Below are positions 1 to 8,448 of a stretch of DNA of 64,000 bases, piece by piece. Numbering within the stretch: the first letter of the stretch is position 1; each line of letters starts with the position of its first letter. The DNA comes from Streptomyces clavuligerus (GTDB lineage: Bacteria; Actinomycetota; Actinomycetes; Streptomycetales; Streptomycetaceae): positions 2,046,001 through 2,110,000 of the forward strand of contig NZ_CP027858.1 of the NCBI RefSeq assembly GCF_005519465.1, in the 5' to 3' direction. Under the pieces are notes generated by a model. The model was not told the origin of the DNA. It made no database searches and was given only the letters and a program-made list of their open reading frames with translations. Made by a program: the position numbers and the translations under genes.

Positions 1-549
1 CCCGGGGTGGGCACGGGGCGCCCGGCGCCCCAGGCGTTCGATCTCCAGGAGGTCGCCCACGCCGGTGGCCTCGGCCGTCGCCCGCAGCTCGGCGTCCTCC
101 GACAGCGGAATGTCGTTCTCCGGCAGCGCTCCGTAGACCATCGCGGAGGTGCACAGGACCACCCGCCGCACTCCGGCCGCTGCCGCCGCCGTCAGGACGG
201 TCTGCGTTCCCCGTACGTTGTACGCGGTCCGGGCGGCTGAATCTGTCTCCAGGTCGAGGTCGAGTGCGAGGTGCACCACGACATCGGCGCCGCGCAGCTT
301 CTCCGCGATCGCCGGGTCCCGGACGTCGAGGATGTGCCAGTGCGCCTCGGAGACGTCGCCCCGGCGCTCGTCGATCGCCACGACCTGCTTGATCTCTTCG
401 GACGCGGCGAGCCGCCGTGTGAGCAGATCGCCCACGCCCGTGGCGGCACCCGTGACCGCGACGACGGGGCCGCGTCCTGCGGGCCCGCCGCCGGGGGACG
501 GGGTTGAGCGGTTTCGCGCTCCGCGAACCTGCGGATCTGGGGAACTCAC
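1..549 (-). CDS. NAD-dependent epimerase/dehydratase (extended SDR), 3' end outside window
   Basis: The N-terminal 183 residues are visible and the frame stays open to the window edge. A Rossmann start appears near residues 28-40 (VAVTGAATGVGDLL), followed by a predicted cofactor-side acidic stretch (VAIDERRGD), DVRDP, a VVHLALDLD segment and a CTSAMVYG segment, as in nucleotide-sugar epimerases and dehydratases. The GTG start has a GGAG ribosome site 7 nt upstream. It is divergent from the DUF2342 gene, with about 190 nt between them holding both promoters. The substrate cannot be told from this part. The catalytic YxxxK motif is not clearly within the visible segment. Confidence 0.8.
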   Translation of the reverse strand, partial: MSSPDPQVRGARNRSTPSPGGGPAGRGPVVAVTGAATGVGDLLTRRLAASEEIKQVVAIDERRGDVSEAHWHILDVRDPAIAEKLRGADVVVHLALDLDLETDSAARTAYNVRGTQTVLTAAAAAGVRRVVLCTSAMVYGALPENDIPLSEDAELRATAEATGVGDLLEIERLGRRAPRAHPG

Positions 550-739
550 CAGGTGTCTCCAGCGGTTGTCTTCAGTACGTGAGCGTATGACGCGTACGTA
601 CCAGGTGGCGTCCATCCTGCCCCAGGCCACGAGTCCGCGGAGCACCGAGCCCATCAGCGGGCGCGGATGTCTACGCTGGTGGTGTTGTCGGGCATTCGCC
701 GTCGGCAGAAGCCGGCGGCCCTACGAGCCGAGGAAACCC

Positions 740-2227
740 GTGAGTGACACCCCATTCGGATTCGGCCTTCCGCCGGAGGAGCCGGAGAACGGCGACGAAG
801 GCAAGAAGAAGGACCCCGCCGGAGGTGGCCACGGTCCCGGCGGCTCCTCCCCGGTGAATCCCTTCGGATTCGGCCCCGGGGCCGGTGGCGCGGACAATCC
901 GTTCGCCTCCATGTTCGGTGCGCTGAACCCCGCCGACCTGGGCGCGGCCTTCCAGCAGCTGGGCCAGATGCTCAGCTACGAGGGCGGCCCGGTGAACTGG
1001 GACATGGCCAAGCAGATCGCTCGCCAGACCGTCTCCCAGGGCACCGCGGACGGCACCAAGGACGCGAGCGTGGGCCCCGCCGAGCGGACCGCGGTCGAGG
1101 AGGCGCTGCGCCTGGCCGATCTGTGGCTGGACGGGGTGACCTCGCTGCCGTCCGGCGCGAGCACCGCCGTCGCCTGGAGCCGGGCGGAGTGGGTCGAGGA
1201 GACCCTGCCCGCCTGGCAGCAGCTCGCCGACCCGGTCGCCGAGCGGGTCGGCATGGCCATGGGCAGTGTGCTGCCCGAGGAGATGCAGGCCATGGCGGGC
1301 CCGCTGATCGGCATGATGCGCTCCATGGGCGGCGCCATGTTCGGCCAGCAGATCGGCCAGGCCGTCGGCGTGCTGGCGGGCGAGGTGGTCGGCTCCACCG
1401 ACATCGGCCTGCCGCTCGGCCCCGCCGGCAAGGCCGCGCTCCTCCCGTTGAACGTGGACGCCCTGGGCAAGGACCTCGGGGTGCCGAGGGAGGAGGTCCG
1501 GCTCTATCTGGCCCTGCGCGAGGCGGCCCATCAGCGGCTCTTCGCCCATGTGCCGTGGCTGCGGTCGCACCTCTTCGGCGCGGTCGAGGGCTATGCGCGG
1601 GGGATCACCGTCGACACGTCGAAGCTGGAGGACGTGGTCGGACAGTTCGACCCCACCCACCCCGAGCAGCTTCAGGAAGCACTCCAGCAGGGCATGTTCC
1701 AGCCGGAGGAGACCCCGCAGCAGAAGGCCGCGCTGGCCCGTCTGGAGACGGCGCTCGCCCTGGTCGAGGGCTGGGTGGACGCGGTGGTCCACGAGGCGGC
1801 CTCGTCCCGGCTGACGTCGGCGGACGCGCTGCGCGAGACCCTGCGCAGGCGGCGTGCGTCCGGCGGTCCCGCCGAGCAGACCTTCGCCACCCTGATCGGT
1901 CTCCAGCTGCGTCCGCGCAGGCTGCGGGACGCCTCCCGGCTGTGGGCCTCGCTCACCGACGCCCGGGGCGTGGACGGCCGTGACGCCCTGTGGGAGCACC
2001 CGGACATGCTGCCGACCGCCACCGACCTGGACGACCCGGACGGCTTCGTCCACCGCGAGCACCTCGACTTCTCCGAGCTGGACAGGATGCTCGGGGAGGC
2101 GGCGTCCCAGGGCTCCGGCGGCGACCGGGGCACCGAGGGCGCCAAGGACGTCAAGGGCACCAAGGACACCGACGGTGAGGGCGACGACACGGACGGAGCG
2201 CGGGGCGAGGGCGGCTCCGAGCGGTGA
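740..2227 (+). CDS. DUF2342 zinc-dependent metalloprotease-like protein
   Basis: The product is 495 aa. It has a low-complexity Gly/Pro/Asn N-terminus with the pair PFGFG repeated at about residues 5 and 42, then a helical alpha domain. The segment EAAHQRLFAHVPWL around residue 260 is the hallmark of the actinobacterial DUF2342/TIGR03624 putative hydrolase family (Rv3195-like), which has a zincin-like fold but not the textbook HExxH. The C-terminus is acidic and probably disordered. I chose GTG at 740 because the family-like sequence begins there; the frame upstream is not protein-like. Its stop overlaps the start of the Nudix gene by 4 nt (GTGA), so the two are probably translationally coupled. 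The substrate is unknown. Confidence 0.85.
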   Translation: MSDTPFGFGLPPEEPENGDEGKKKDPAGGGHGPGGSSPVNPFGFGPGAGGADNPFASMFGALNPADLGAAFQQLGQMLSYEGGPVNWDMAKQIARQTVSQGTADGTKDASVGPAERTAVEEALRLADLWLDGVTSLPSGASTAVAWSRAEWVEETLPAWQQLADPVAERVGMAMGSVLPEEMQAMAGPLIGMMRSMGGAMFGQQIGQAVGVLAGEVVGSTDIGLPLGPAGKAALLPLNVDALGKDLGVPREEVRLYLALREAAHQRLFAHVPWLRSHLFGAVEGYARGITVDTSKLEDVVGQFDPTHPEQLQEALQQGMFQPEETPQQKAALARLETALALVEGWVDAVVHEAASSRLTSADALRETLRRRRASGGPAEQTFATLIGLQLRPRRLRDASRLWASLTDARGVDGRDALWEHPDMLPTATDLDDPDGFVHREHLDFSELDRMLGEAASQGSGGDRGTEGAKDVKGTKDTDGEGDDTDGARGEGGSER

Positions 2228-2871
2228 GCCCGTCCGAGAACACCGGCACAGGCACGGACGAGGACGCGGTGGAGAGGCCGGACCGGCGGCAGGACACGGC
2301 CGCGGCCGGCCTGCACGGAGACGCCGTACGGACGCTGGAGGGGTACACCGACCGGGAGGGCCACGAGGAGCAGGAGCAGTTGCGACAGCTCTATCTCGGC
2401 CATCTGGCCGCCCGGCTCGACGGCATGTGGAAGTCCTGCTCCGCGGGGCATCTCACGGCCAGCGCCCTGGTGGTCGACCCGGAGCACGAGCGGGTGCTGC
2501 TGACGCTGCACCGGAAGCTGGGCATGTGGCTCCAGATGGGCGGCCACTGCGAGCCGGGTGACCGGACGCTGGCGGAGGCCGCGCTGCGCGAGGCCACCGA
2601 GGAGTCCGGGGTACGGGGGCTGACGCTGCTCGGGGGCGGTGTCCCGGTGCGGCTGGACCGGCATCCGATCCCCGCGCCGTGCCACTGGCACCTGGATGTG
2701 CAGTACGCGGCGCTGGCCCCGGCGGGGGCCGTGGCGGAGATCAGCGAGGAGTCGCTGGATCTGCGCTGGTTCGGCTACGACGAGGTGGCGGACGTGGCCG
2801 ACACCTCGGTCGTGCGGCTGCTGGAGCGGACCCGCGCGGCGCTCGCGGCGCCGTCGTCCCCGGTCGTCTGA
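2224..2871 (+). CDS. Nudix hydrolase
   Basis: The product is 215 aa. The Nudix box is recognisable at about residues 98-122, from GGHCEPGD to REATEESGV, which supplies the catalytic REATEE helix. The spacing between the Gly and the RE pair is one residue longer than the canonical GX5EX7REUXEEXGU. An acidic N-terminal extension of about 40 residues precedes the domain. The likely role is hydrolysis of a nucleoside-diphosphate-linked substrate, and the exact compound cannot be inferred. It overlaps the DUF2342 gene by 4 nt and is followed by a strong hairpin. Confidence 0.88.
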   Translation: MSPSENTGTGTDEDAVERPDRRQDTAAAGLHGDAVRTLEGYTDREGHEEQEQLRQLYLGHLAARLDGMWKSCSAGHLTASALVVDPEHERVLLTLHRKLGMWLQMGGHCEPGDRTLAEAALREATEESGVRGLTLLGGGVPVRLDRHPIPAPCHWHLDVQYAALAPAGAVAEISEESLDLRWFGYDEVADVADTSVVRLLERTRAALAAPSSPVV

Positions 2872-2885
2872 CACCGGGACACCGA

Positions 2886-2917
2886 GGGTGGCCTGCCGGA
2901 ACTCCGGCGGGTCACCC
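2886..2917. terminator. Bidirectional hairpin terminator between convergent genes
   Basis: A 14-bp stem with 12 matched pairs (2886-2899 with 2904-2917) closes a 4-nt AACT loop between the convergent Nudix (+) and YgjP-type (-) genes. There is no U-tract, which is common for Streptomyces terminators. The rest of the gap to 3214 holds only a short direct repeat (GCGGACGGCATAA at about 3073 and 3095) and no gene that I can support. Confidence 0.65.
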
Positions 2918-3214
2918 CTCGCGCGCATCCCGGCCGCCCTGGTGGGGGAATGGCCGGGAGGGCCGGGAATCCGCGGGGATTCCTCCGTGGGCGGGGACCG
3001 CTCCAGGGCGATTCACGAATAAGGAAAACGCGGTCGTGGAACGGCCTCCGCACCGGTGCCGGGACTGTCGCGGCGGACGGCATAAGGCGGCATGGCGGAC
3101 GGCATAAAAAGAGCGGCCCCGGCCCGGTGCGGCGGTATTCCACCCGGGACGCGCGCCGCTTTCCCGCGCCCATGGTTTTCTCCCTGCTCACCGGGTGTGG
3201 TCAGCGGCTGTGTC

Positions 3215-3802
3215 TCACTCCCCCGCCTCCGGTGACGGATGCGGCAGCCGGGTCGCGGCCACCACGCCCTCCAGATACCCCCGGGCCCGCTCGGTACGGG
3301 GGTACGCCTCCATGAGCTGCCAGAAACGGGGGCCGTGACCGGGGACCAGAAGGTGTGCCAGCTCATGGACGAGCACATAGTCGATCACGTACTCGGGCAT
3401 CCCCTGGAGCCGGTGCGAGAGGCGGATGCTGCCCTCGGCGGGGGTGCAGGAGCCCCAGCGGGTGTTCTGGTTCGTCACCCAGCGCACGGAGGCCGGGCGG
3501 GCCCTGCCGCCGAGATACTGCGCCGAGAGCCGGTTCGCCCGTGCCGCCAGCTCCCGGTCGCCGAGGGTGCGTCTGCTCTCCTGGGCGGCGAGTTTGTCGA
3601 GCATCACGCCCACCCAGCGCTGCTCCTCGGCCTCGGACATCCGGGCGGGGATCAGGACGATCGTTCTGTCGCCCTCGCGGTAGGCGGATACGGTTCGGCG
3701 GCGGCGCGGGCTTCTGCGGACCTCGACCGCACTCGTCCCCGATCGGCGGGGCGGCCGGGGCGGGGTCTCCTCCGCGACGCTGGGGGAAGGCTCGACGGAC
3801 AC
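3215..3802 (-). CDS. YgjP/SprT-like M48-type metallopeptidase
   Basis: The product is 195 aa from a GTG start. The zinc motif HELAHLLVPGHGPRFW lies at about residues 146-161, the HExxH...H arrangement of the YgjP (DUF45) family. It is preceded by the family segment NTRWGSCTPAEGSIRLSHRL, where a conserved WGSC turn precedes the catalytic helix. The first 35 residues are Pro/Arg-rich and probably disordered. The cellular substrate of this family is not established. It is divergent from the ThiF-like gene across an AT-rich intergenic stretch. Confidence 0.88.
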   Translation of the reverse strand: MSVEPSPSVAEETPPRPPRRSGTSAVEVRRSPRRRRTVSAYREGDRTIVLIPARMSEAEEQRWVGVMLDKLAAQESRRTLGDRELAARANRLSAQYLGGRARPASVRWVTNQNTRWGSCTPAEGSIRLSHRLQGMPEYVIDYVLVHELAHLLVPGHGPRFWQLMEAYPRTERARGYLEGVVAATRLPHPSPEAGE

Positions 3803-3916
3803 GCCCCGACGTTACCCGCTGACCGTGGAATAAGTCCCGCCCCTGGATCGGTTCCGACGCGATCCACCATGATCCTCTTCCACGACGCCAAATTCATATG
3901 ACTAATAGGCCGCCCC

Positions 3917-3925
3917 TGTGGACAA
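3917..3925 (-). promoter_or_regulatory. DnaA box (TTGTCCACA on minus strand)
   Basis: This is an exact match to the preferred Streptomyces DnaA box. It lies in the divergent intergenic region 65 nt upstream of the ThiF-like start, next to an AT-rich patch (3889-3910) that probably holds the promoters. Confidence 0.5.
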
Positions 3926-3989
3926 CTTTCCGCGCGCCGTGCAGATCCCGTGCATTCTGACTTCCGTCGGCGGACAAGGGGGTACGGAT

Positions 3990-5165
3990 ATGCATCCCAT
4001 GCTGAAGCCCGCGCTGCGGCGGGCCTGGCGGGAGCGGCAGAGTGTGCAGTTCGGTGTGACGGGCGCGCTGGCGGTGACGCTCGGACCGGTGGACACGGCG
4101 ACGGGCACGCTGCTGGATCTGCTCGACGGGACCCGCGGGCTGCCACTGCTGCGGGCGGAGGCCCGGTCGCTGGGGCTGCCGGACGGACATCTGGACGCCC
4201 TGCTGGGCCGGCTCACGGCGGCGGGCCTGCTGGACGACGTCAGGGCGGGCGGACCGGAGGCCGAGGCCCTGCGCCATCGGGCGCCGGTCCTCGACCGGCT
4301 GCGGCCCGACCTGGCTGCGCTCTCCGTGGTCCATCCGGAACCCGGCGGTGGATTACGGCGGCTGGCCGCACGGCAGGCGACGCATGTGCAGATCAGAGGC
4401 GCGGGCAGGGTGGGTGCCTCGGTGGCGGCCCTGCTGTCGGCCTCCGGAGTGGGCCGGGTGGAGGTGCTGGACGGCGGACACACCGAGCCCTGGGACGTGG
4501 CGCCCGGCGGGCTTCCGGCGGCGGCCGTCGGGGAGCGGCGGGACGCGGCGGCCCGCCGTCTGGTGCGCCATACGGCGGCGATACCGGCCCGGCGCGCTCC
4601 CCGGCCGGGGAGCGCGCCGCAGGGCGACGGGACGGCGGAGGGCGGCCCGGGGCACGCGGCGGGGCTCTCCCTGGTCGTGCTCTGCCCGCGCGACGGTCTC
4701 GCCGCCCACGCCCCCGACCCGGCGGCGGCCAGGGACTGGATCGCCACGGGGACACCCCATCTCTATGCCGGGGTGATCGAGTCGACCGGCCTGGTCGGGC
4801 CCCTGGTACTGCCCGGCGGCACCGCGTGCGCGGGCTGTCTGGAGCTGGGCCGGGCCGATCGCGACCCGGGGTGGCCGAGGCTGGTGGCGCAGTGGCGCTC
4901 GGGCGGACGCCGGGCACCGGTACCCGCGTGTGATCTCTCCCTGGCATCGGCGGTCGCGGGAACGGCGGCGGCGCACGCGCTGTCCTTCCTGGACGGGGAG
5001 TTGCCCGCCTGCGTCGGCGCGCGCTGGGAGACCTCGATGCCTCTGCTGGAGTGGCGGCCGCGGCCCGTGGCCCCGCACGACGACTGCGACTGCGGCGCGG
5101 GAGGGAAAAGTGAGGGGCAGGACACCCCCGGTATCGCACGTTCACACGAGACAATGGCCGGGTAA
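3990..5165 (+). CDS. ThiF/E1-like adenylyltransferase family protein with winged-helix-like N-terminus
   Basis: The product is 391 aa from the ATG at 3990, which has an AAGGGGG ribosome site; the in-frame upstream extension is not protein-like. Residues 1-90 form a small helical/winged domain like the leader-binding domains of RiPP cyclodehydratase partners. A Rossmann motif follows at about residues 137-157 (GAGRVGASVAALL, then GVGRVEVLD), as in E1 enzymes. The SNLxRQ adenylation motif of ThiF/MoeB is missing. Later Cys pairs (CAGC near residue 278, CDC near the C-terminus) could bind zinc. No precursor peptide, YcaO or sulfur carrier is adjacent. The role is unknown; it may be an E1-related peptide-modifying or binding enzyme. 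Confidence 0.75.
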   Translation: MHPMLKPALRRAWRERQSVQFGVTGALAVTLGPVDTATGTLLDLLDGTRGLPLLRAEARSLGLPDGHLDALLGRLTAAGLLDDVRAGGPEAEALRHRAPVLDRLRPDLAALSVVHPEPGGGLRRLAARQATHVQIRGAGRVGASVAALLSASGVGRVEVLDGGHTEPWDVAPGGLPAAAVGERRDAAARRLVRHTAAIPARRAPRPGSAPQGDGTAEGGPGHAAGLSLVVLCPRDGLAAHAPDPAAARDWIATGTPHLYAGVIESTGLVGPLVLPGGTACAGCLELGRADRDPGWPRLVAQWRSGGRRAPVPACDLSLASAVAGTAAAHALSFLDGELPACVGARWETSMPLLEWRPRPVAPHDDCDCGAGGKSEGQDTPGIARSHETMAG

Positions 5166-5232
5166 CCGCCGTCGACGGAGCAGGGCCGCTGAGCACGTCA
5201 CGGGCACGGCCGGCTGGGATTTGGAGGGGCGT

Positions 5233-6660
5233 ATGTCTGATCTTCCCCGGAAGGCGGTCACCCGGACCGCCAAGTTGGCCGCTCTGCCACTGGGCTTCGC
5301 CGGCCGGGCCACCTGGGGGCTCGGCAAGCGGATCGGCGGCAAGTCCGCCGAGATCGTCGCCCGTGAACTGCAACAGCGCACCGCCGAGCAGCTCTTCAAG
5401 GTCTTGGGGGAGTTGAAGGGGGGTGCGATGAAGTTCGGGCAGGCGCTGTCCGTCTTCGAGTCCGCGCTCCCCGAGGACATCGCCGGGCCCTATCGCGCCG
5501 CGCTCACCAAGCTCCAGGACGCGGCTCCGCCGATGCCGACACGCACGGTCCACACGGTGCTGGAGGAGCGGCTGGGCGAGGAGTGGCGGGAGCTGTTCCT
5601 CACCTTCGAGGACAAGCCCTCCGCCGCCGCCTCCATCGGCCAGGTGCACCGCGCGGTCTGGCACGACGGCCGTGAGGTCGCGGTGAAGGTGCAGTACCCG
5701 GGCGCGGGTGAGGCGCTGCTCGCGGATCTGACGCAGCTCAGCCGGTTCGCCAAGCTGCTGGGTCCGCTCATTCCGGGGATGGACATCAAGCCGCTGATCA
5801 CCGAGTTGCGGGACCGGGTGTCGGAGGAGCTGGACTACGCCCTGGAGGCGGAGTCGCAGCGGGAGCACGCGGCGGAGTTCGCGGACGATCCGGATGTGCT
5901 GGTGCCGGATGTGGTCTTCCAGTCGGACCAGGTGCTGGTGACCGAGTGGATCGACGGCATCCCCCTGGCGGAGGTCATCTCCGAGGGCACCCAGGAGCAG
6001 CGGGACCGGGCCGGGCAGCTCCTGGCGCGCTTTCTCTTCTCCGGCCCGGCGCGCACCGGGCTGCTCCACGCCGACCCGCACCCGGGGAACTTCCGGCTGC
6101 TGCCGCTGGACGGGGGCGCGGGCTGGCGGCTGGGCGTGCTGGACTTCGGCACGGTGGACCGGCTGCCCGGCGGGCTGCCGCTGCCGATCGGGGAGTGTCT
6201 GCGGATGACTCTGGAGGGTCACGCCGACACGGTCTATGAACTGCTGTGCGAAGAGGGCTTCGTGAAGCAGGAGATCGAGCTGGACCCGGACGCCGTGCTG
6301 GAGTATCTGCTGCCGATCATCGAGCCCGCGGAGGTGGAGGCGTTCACCTTCTCCCGGGGCTGGATGCGCTCCCAGGCCACCCGGATCGCGGACATCCGCT
6401 CCCCCGCGCACCAATTGGGCAAGCAGCTCAATCTGCCGCCGTCGTATCTGCTGATACACCGGGTGACGCTGAGCACGATCGGGGTGCTGTGCCAGCTGAA
6501 CGCGACGGTACGGCTGCGGGACGAGCTGGAGACATGGGTGCCGGGCTTTGTGGCGGAGCACCCGCTCGCCGAGGAGGACGTCCCGGACCCGGACGGCGGC
6601 CCGGACGCCGCGCCCGAGGGGAAGGACCCGGTGGACGGCACCGCACCGGCGCAGGTCTGA
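5233..6660 (+). CDS. ABC1/UbiB (AarF) family atypical kinase
   Basis: The product is 475 aa from an ATG preceded by GGAGGGG. ABC1 signatures are clear: the KxGQ helix (GGAMKFGQALS, about residues 58-68), the alanine-rich loop and kinase lysine region (AAASIGQVHRAV and EVAVKVQYPG), the catalytic loop LLHADPHPGN (about 276-285) and LDFGTVDR (about 302-309). In UbiB homologues the KxGQ domain blocks ordinary protein-kinase activity and the proteins act as ATPases supporting isoprenoid lipids. The mycobacterial neighbour of whiB7 (Rv3197) is of the same family, so linkage with wblC is conserved. A C-terminal acidic tail of about 35 residues is present. Confidence 0.92.
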   Translation: MSDLPRKAVTRTAKLAALPLGFAGRATWGLGKRIGGKSAEIVARELQQRTAEQLFKVLGELKGGAMKFGQALSVFESALPEDIAGPYRAALTKLQDAAPPMPTRTVHTVLEERLGEEWRELFLTFEDKPSAAASIGQVHRAVWHDGREVAVKVQYPGAGEALLADLTQLSRFAKLLGPLIPGMDIKPLITELRDRVSEELDYALEAESQREHAAEFADDPDVLVPDVVFQSDQVLVTEWIDGIPLAEVISEGTQEQRDRAGQLLARFLFSGPARTGLLHADPHPGNFRLLPLDGGAGWRLGVLDFGTVDRLPGGLPLPIGECLRMTLEGHADTVYELLCEEGFVKQEIELDPDAVLEYLLPIIEPAEVEAFTFSRGWMRSQATRIADIRSPAHQLGKQLNLPPSYLLIHRVTLSTIGVLCQLNATVRLRDELETWVPGFVAEHPLAEEDVPDPDGGPDAAPEGKDPVDGTAPAQV

Positions 6661-6715
6661 TCCGGCCGCCGCGCGCCCGACCCGGGGGGGGCGGGGCGGT
6701 CGGCCCGGAGCACGG

Positions 6716-6762
6716 GCCTGCCGCGGGCCCGGGGCGGTCGGCCTGCCGCGGGCCCGGGGCGG
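6716..6762. repeat. 22-bp direct repeat, two copies, 25-bp period
   Basis: The unit GCCTGCCGCGGGCCCGGGGC occurs at 6716 and again at 6741 in the gap between the convergent ABC1 kinase and the zinc-binding ORF. It is GC-only and can fold on itself, so it may help terminate both transcripts. Confidence 0.5.
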
Positions 6763-6814
6763 GTGACCGGGCCGGGCGGTGGCCGGGGGCGGTGCCGGGT
6801 CCTCGGCCGGGGGG

Positions 6815-7015
6815 CTACCACCAGGCCGAGTCGAGCCTGCTCTCGATCGCGCGGAGGTTGGCGCGGGCGCACTCGTCGCAGAAGTAGCGGCGGGTGTGGT
6901 TCTCCACGGAGCAGGTCCAGGTGGGCGGGGTGCCCTCAGCCGCCGTGCCACAGCGGGAACACATGATGCTCTCGGCACCCGGGTCCGCCGGGTGGGGGTT
7001 CTGCTGCTGGTCCAC
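6815..7015 (-). CDS. Small zinc-ribbon-like protein
   Basis: The product is 66 aa from GTG at 7015. Four cysteines form a plausible zinc site: CSRC at about residues 19-22, then a lone Cys in WTC, then CDEC (about residues 46-49), with an adjacent His in ENHTRRYFC. The protein ends in an amphipathic helix and WW. It lies downstream of the wblC transcription unit on the same strand but behind a strong hairpin (7063-7092), so it is probably a separate unit. I recognise it only as a conserved-looking actinomycete ORF; its function is unknown. Confidence 0.65.
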   Translation of the reverse strand: MDQQQNPHPADPGAESIMCSRCGTAAEGTPPTWTCSVENHTRRYFCDECARANLRAIESRLDSAWW

Positions 7016-7062
7016 CCTGTGACGATACCCCCCGGGGGGCCCGTTGGCCGGGGAACGCACCG

Positions 7063-7092
7063 CGGGGGCAGGTCCGTTCGGACCTGCCCCCG
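7063..7092 (-). terminator. Terminator downstream of the wblC unit
   Basis: A perfect 13-bp GC-rich stem (7063-7075 with 7080-7092) has a GTTC loop. It sits just after the stop of the small Arg-rich gene, in the right place to end the wblC transcript. Confidence 0.7.
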
Positions 7093-7110
7093 GGAGCCTA
7101 CGGCCGATGG

Positions 7111-7281
7111 TCAGTTCATGACGGCCATGGCCAGCGCGCGGCGGGCGCGCATCGACACCCGCTCCGCGCGGCGCTGCATACGCCGGGCGGTGACCAGGCG
7201 GACGGCCCGGCGCTCGATGTCGGCGTCGCGCAGGCGGTCATGCATATGCGCACGCGCCAGGGCTTCTGGGATGAGTTGCAT
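7111..7281 (-). CDS. Small Arg/Ala-rich protein downstream of wblC
   Basis: The product is 56 aa from the ATG at 7281, with AGGA about 7 nt upstream. The sequence begins MQLIPEALARAHMHDRLRDA and continues as one long basic amphipathic helix rich in Arg (RRMQRRAERVSMRARRALA). A longer reading from the ATG at 7374 is possible (87 aa). It follows wblC on the same strand with no terminator that I can see between them, so it is likely co-transcribed. Small proteins of this composition are common in Streptomyces. The function is unknown; nucleic-acid or membrane binding would fit the charge. Confidence 0.65.
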   Translation of the reverse strand: MQLIPEALARAHMHDRLRDADIERRAVRLVTARRMQRRAERVSMRARRALAMAVMN

Positions 7282-7430
7282 TTCGCGGGTCCTGTTCTGA
7301 CGCGAGGCGTTCGCGCCGATGGTGGTGACGACTGGGGTGGCGGAGCCTGCGGGCTCGCTCAGGGAAGTGGGCATGAGGGCCTGCTTCTGCGGATCGTGCG
7401 TGAGGGGGCGGTCGACGGTGCCGATGGCGA

Positions 7431-7799
7431 TCATGCCGCTACCGGGTTCTTGCGCGGACGGCCACGCGGACGCTTCCGGGCGACGACCACGCCCTGGACG
7501 AACAGCTCGCCGCCCCAGACACCCCACGGCTCACGCCGCTCCTTGGCACCCGCGAGGCATGCCTCCATCAGCGGGCAGGTGCGGCAGAGGGACTTGGCGT
7601 ACTCCACGTCCGCCGGGGACTCGGCGAAGAAGACCTCCGGGTCGTAGGAGCGGCAGGGGACGGGCACGCCGAGGTTCTCGATGGCGTCGTCGAGAGCGGT
7701 GAGCGCGGTGAGCGCGGTCAAGGGGGAGTCCTCCGTGGAAGCGGGCGGGGTGATGGTCTCGGAAGGCGGTACGGACGGGGCGTGCGCTTCGAGTTGCAC
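7431..7799 (-). CDS. wblC: WhiB-family transcription factor WblC (WhiB7 type)
   Basis: The product is 122 aa from a GTG with a GAGGAA site 9 nt upstream. It has the WhiB [4Fe-4S] cysteines (one in PVPCRSY, then CRTCPLMEAC), the GVWGG turn, and a C-terminal AT-hook RPRGRPRKN that defines the WhiB7/WblC subfamily. These proteins bind the primary sigma factor region 4 and activate promoters carrying an AT element next to -35, giving intrinsic resistance to ribosome-targeting antibiotics. The context agrees: its own promoter (8449-8489) carries such an AT element, and the leader contains an upstream ORF and a terminator. A short run of LTA repeats (LTALTALTAL) precedes the cluster domain. Confidence 0.96.
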   Translation of the reverse strand: MQLEAHAPSVPPSETITPPASTEDSPLTALTALTALDDAIENLGVPVPCRSYDPEVFFAESPADVEYAKSLCRTCPLMEACLAGAKERREPWGVWGGELFVQGVVVARKRPRGRPRKNPVAA

Positions 7800-7933
7800 G
7801 GTGGTGTATTCCTCGTCTTGTCGGTCCGGCCGGTCGGCCGGTTGGTGGTCCCCCGGTCGGACCGGGGGGCTGGTACCGGGTGCTGCTGTCCCGAGGCCCC
7901 TTCGTTCCGGCTCCCCGGTGTGGGGAAAACAGA

Positions 7934-7968
7934 AGGGCCGCGGAACCCGAGTGGGGTTCCGCGGCCCT
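7934..7968 (-). terminator. Intrinsic terminator in the wblC leader (attenuator)
   Basis: On the minus strand there is a perfect 15-bp stem (7968-7954 pairs with 7948-7934) with a 5-nt loop, followed directly by TTCTGTTTT. This is an unusually canonical Rho-independent terminator for Streptomyces. It lies between the stop of the upstream ORF (7990) and the wblC start (7799), so it would end transcription before wblC unless disrupted. A second small hairpin (7979-7995, stem GCCTGA/TCAGGC) overlaps the stop codon of the upstream ORF. Ribosome-linked attenuation is known for whiB7/wblC; the exact switching structure here is inference. Confidence 0.88.
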
Positions 7969-7989
7969 GAAGGCGCCGGCCTGATCACA

Positions 7990-8337
7990 TCAGGCTGGAT
8001 CACTCCAGGGTTCGAGCCCACGGAAGGCCCACGTCATGTGGTGCTGCGTCTGCTTCTTCGCGGTTCCGGCACCGGTCGCCGCAAAGGCATAGGTCTTGAC
8101 CTGTGCCTTGGCCACTCCTGCTTCCAGTGCCTCGGTCGGTCGCTCGACCCGCTCCAGGACGGGAAGCCCGCCCAGAGGCCGCAGGGAGACCTCGGTCGCG
8201 ACACCGGACACACGGGTGGCGTCGAAGTCGAACGACAGGGAGAAGCCGAGCGAGCAGGCGGAGGCGACGATCGAGCGATCGGCCACAATGGACGATGCGT
8301 TGAAGCTGATGTTGCTGCTGGTGTTATTGCTGATCAC
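7990..8337 (-). CDS. Upstream ORF in the wblC leader (115 codons)
   Basis: It starts with GTG at 8337 behind a strong GAGGAGGCGAG site and ends about 22 nt before the terminator stem. Third codon positions are strongly GC-biased, so the frame looks genuinely translated. The N-terminus is Asn/Ser-rich (ISNNTSSNISFNASS), then hydrophobic, with no motif that I recognise. A minimal alternative is the in-frame 15-codon ORF starting at the internal ATG (MTWAFRGLEPWSDPA), but it has no good ribosome site. The likely role is cis-acting: ribosome progress or stalling here would set whether the wblC terminator forms. Whether the protein also acts in trans is unknown. Confidence 0.7.
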   Translation of the reverse strand: MISNNTSSNISFNASSIVADRSIVASACSLGFSLSFDFDATRVSGVATEVSLRPLGGLPVLERVERPTEALEAGVAKAQVKTYAFAATGAGTAKKQTQHHMTWAFRGLEPWSDPA

Positions 8338-8448
8338 TGGACTCGCCTCCTCTCGGCGTCTCGGGGCCGGACAAGCCGACCACATGTATTCGGATAAGTA
8401 GAGCACGGGGGCAGGGGCTCGGAGAAGCCCGCTGTTCCCGTGGTTAAG

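Noticed and set aside
8338-8448. Open frame extending the wblC upstream ORF to 8406
   Set aside because: The extension lacks a ribosome site and starts close to the predicted transcript start. The GTG at 8337 has a strong site.
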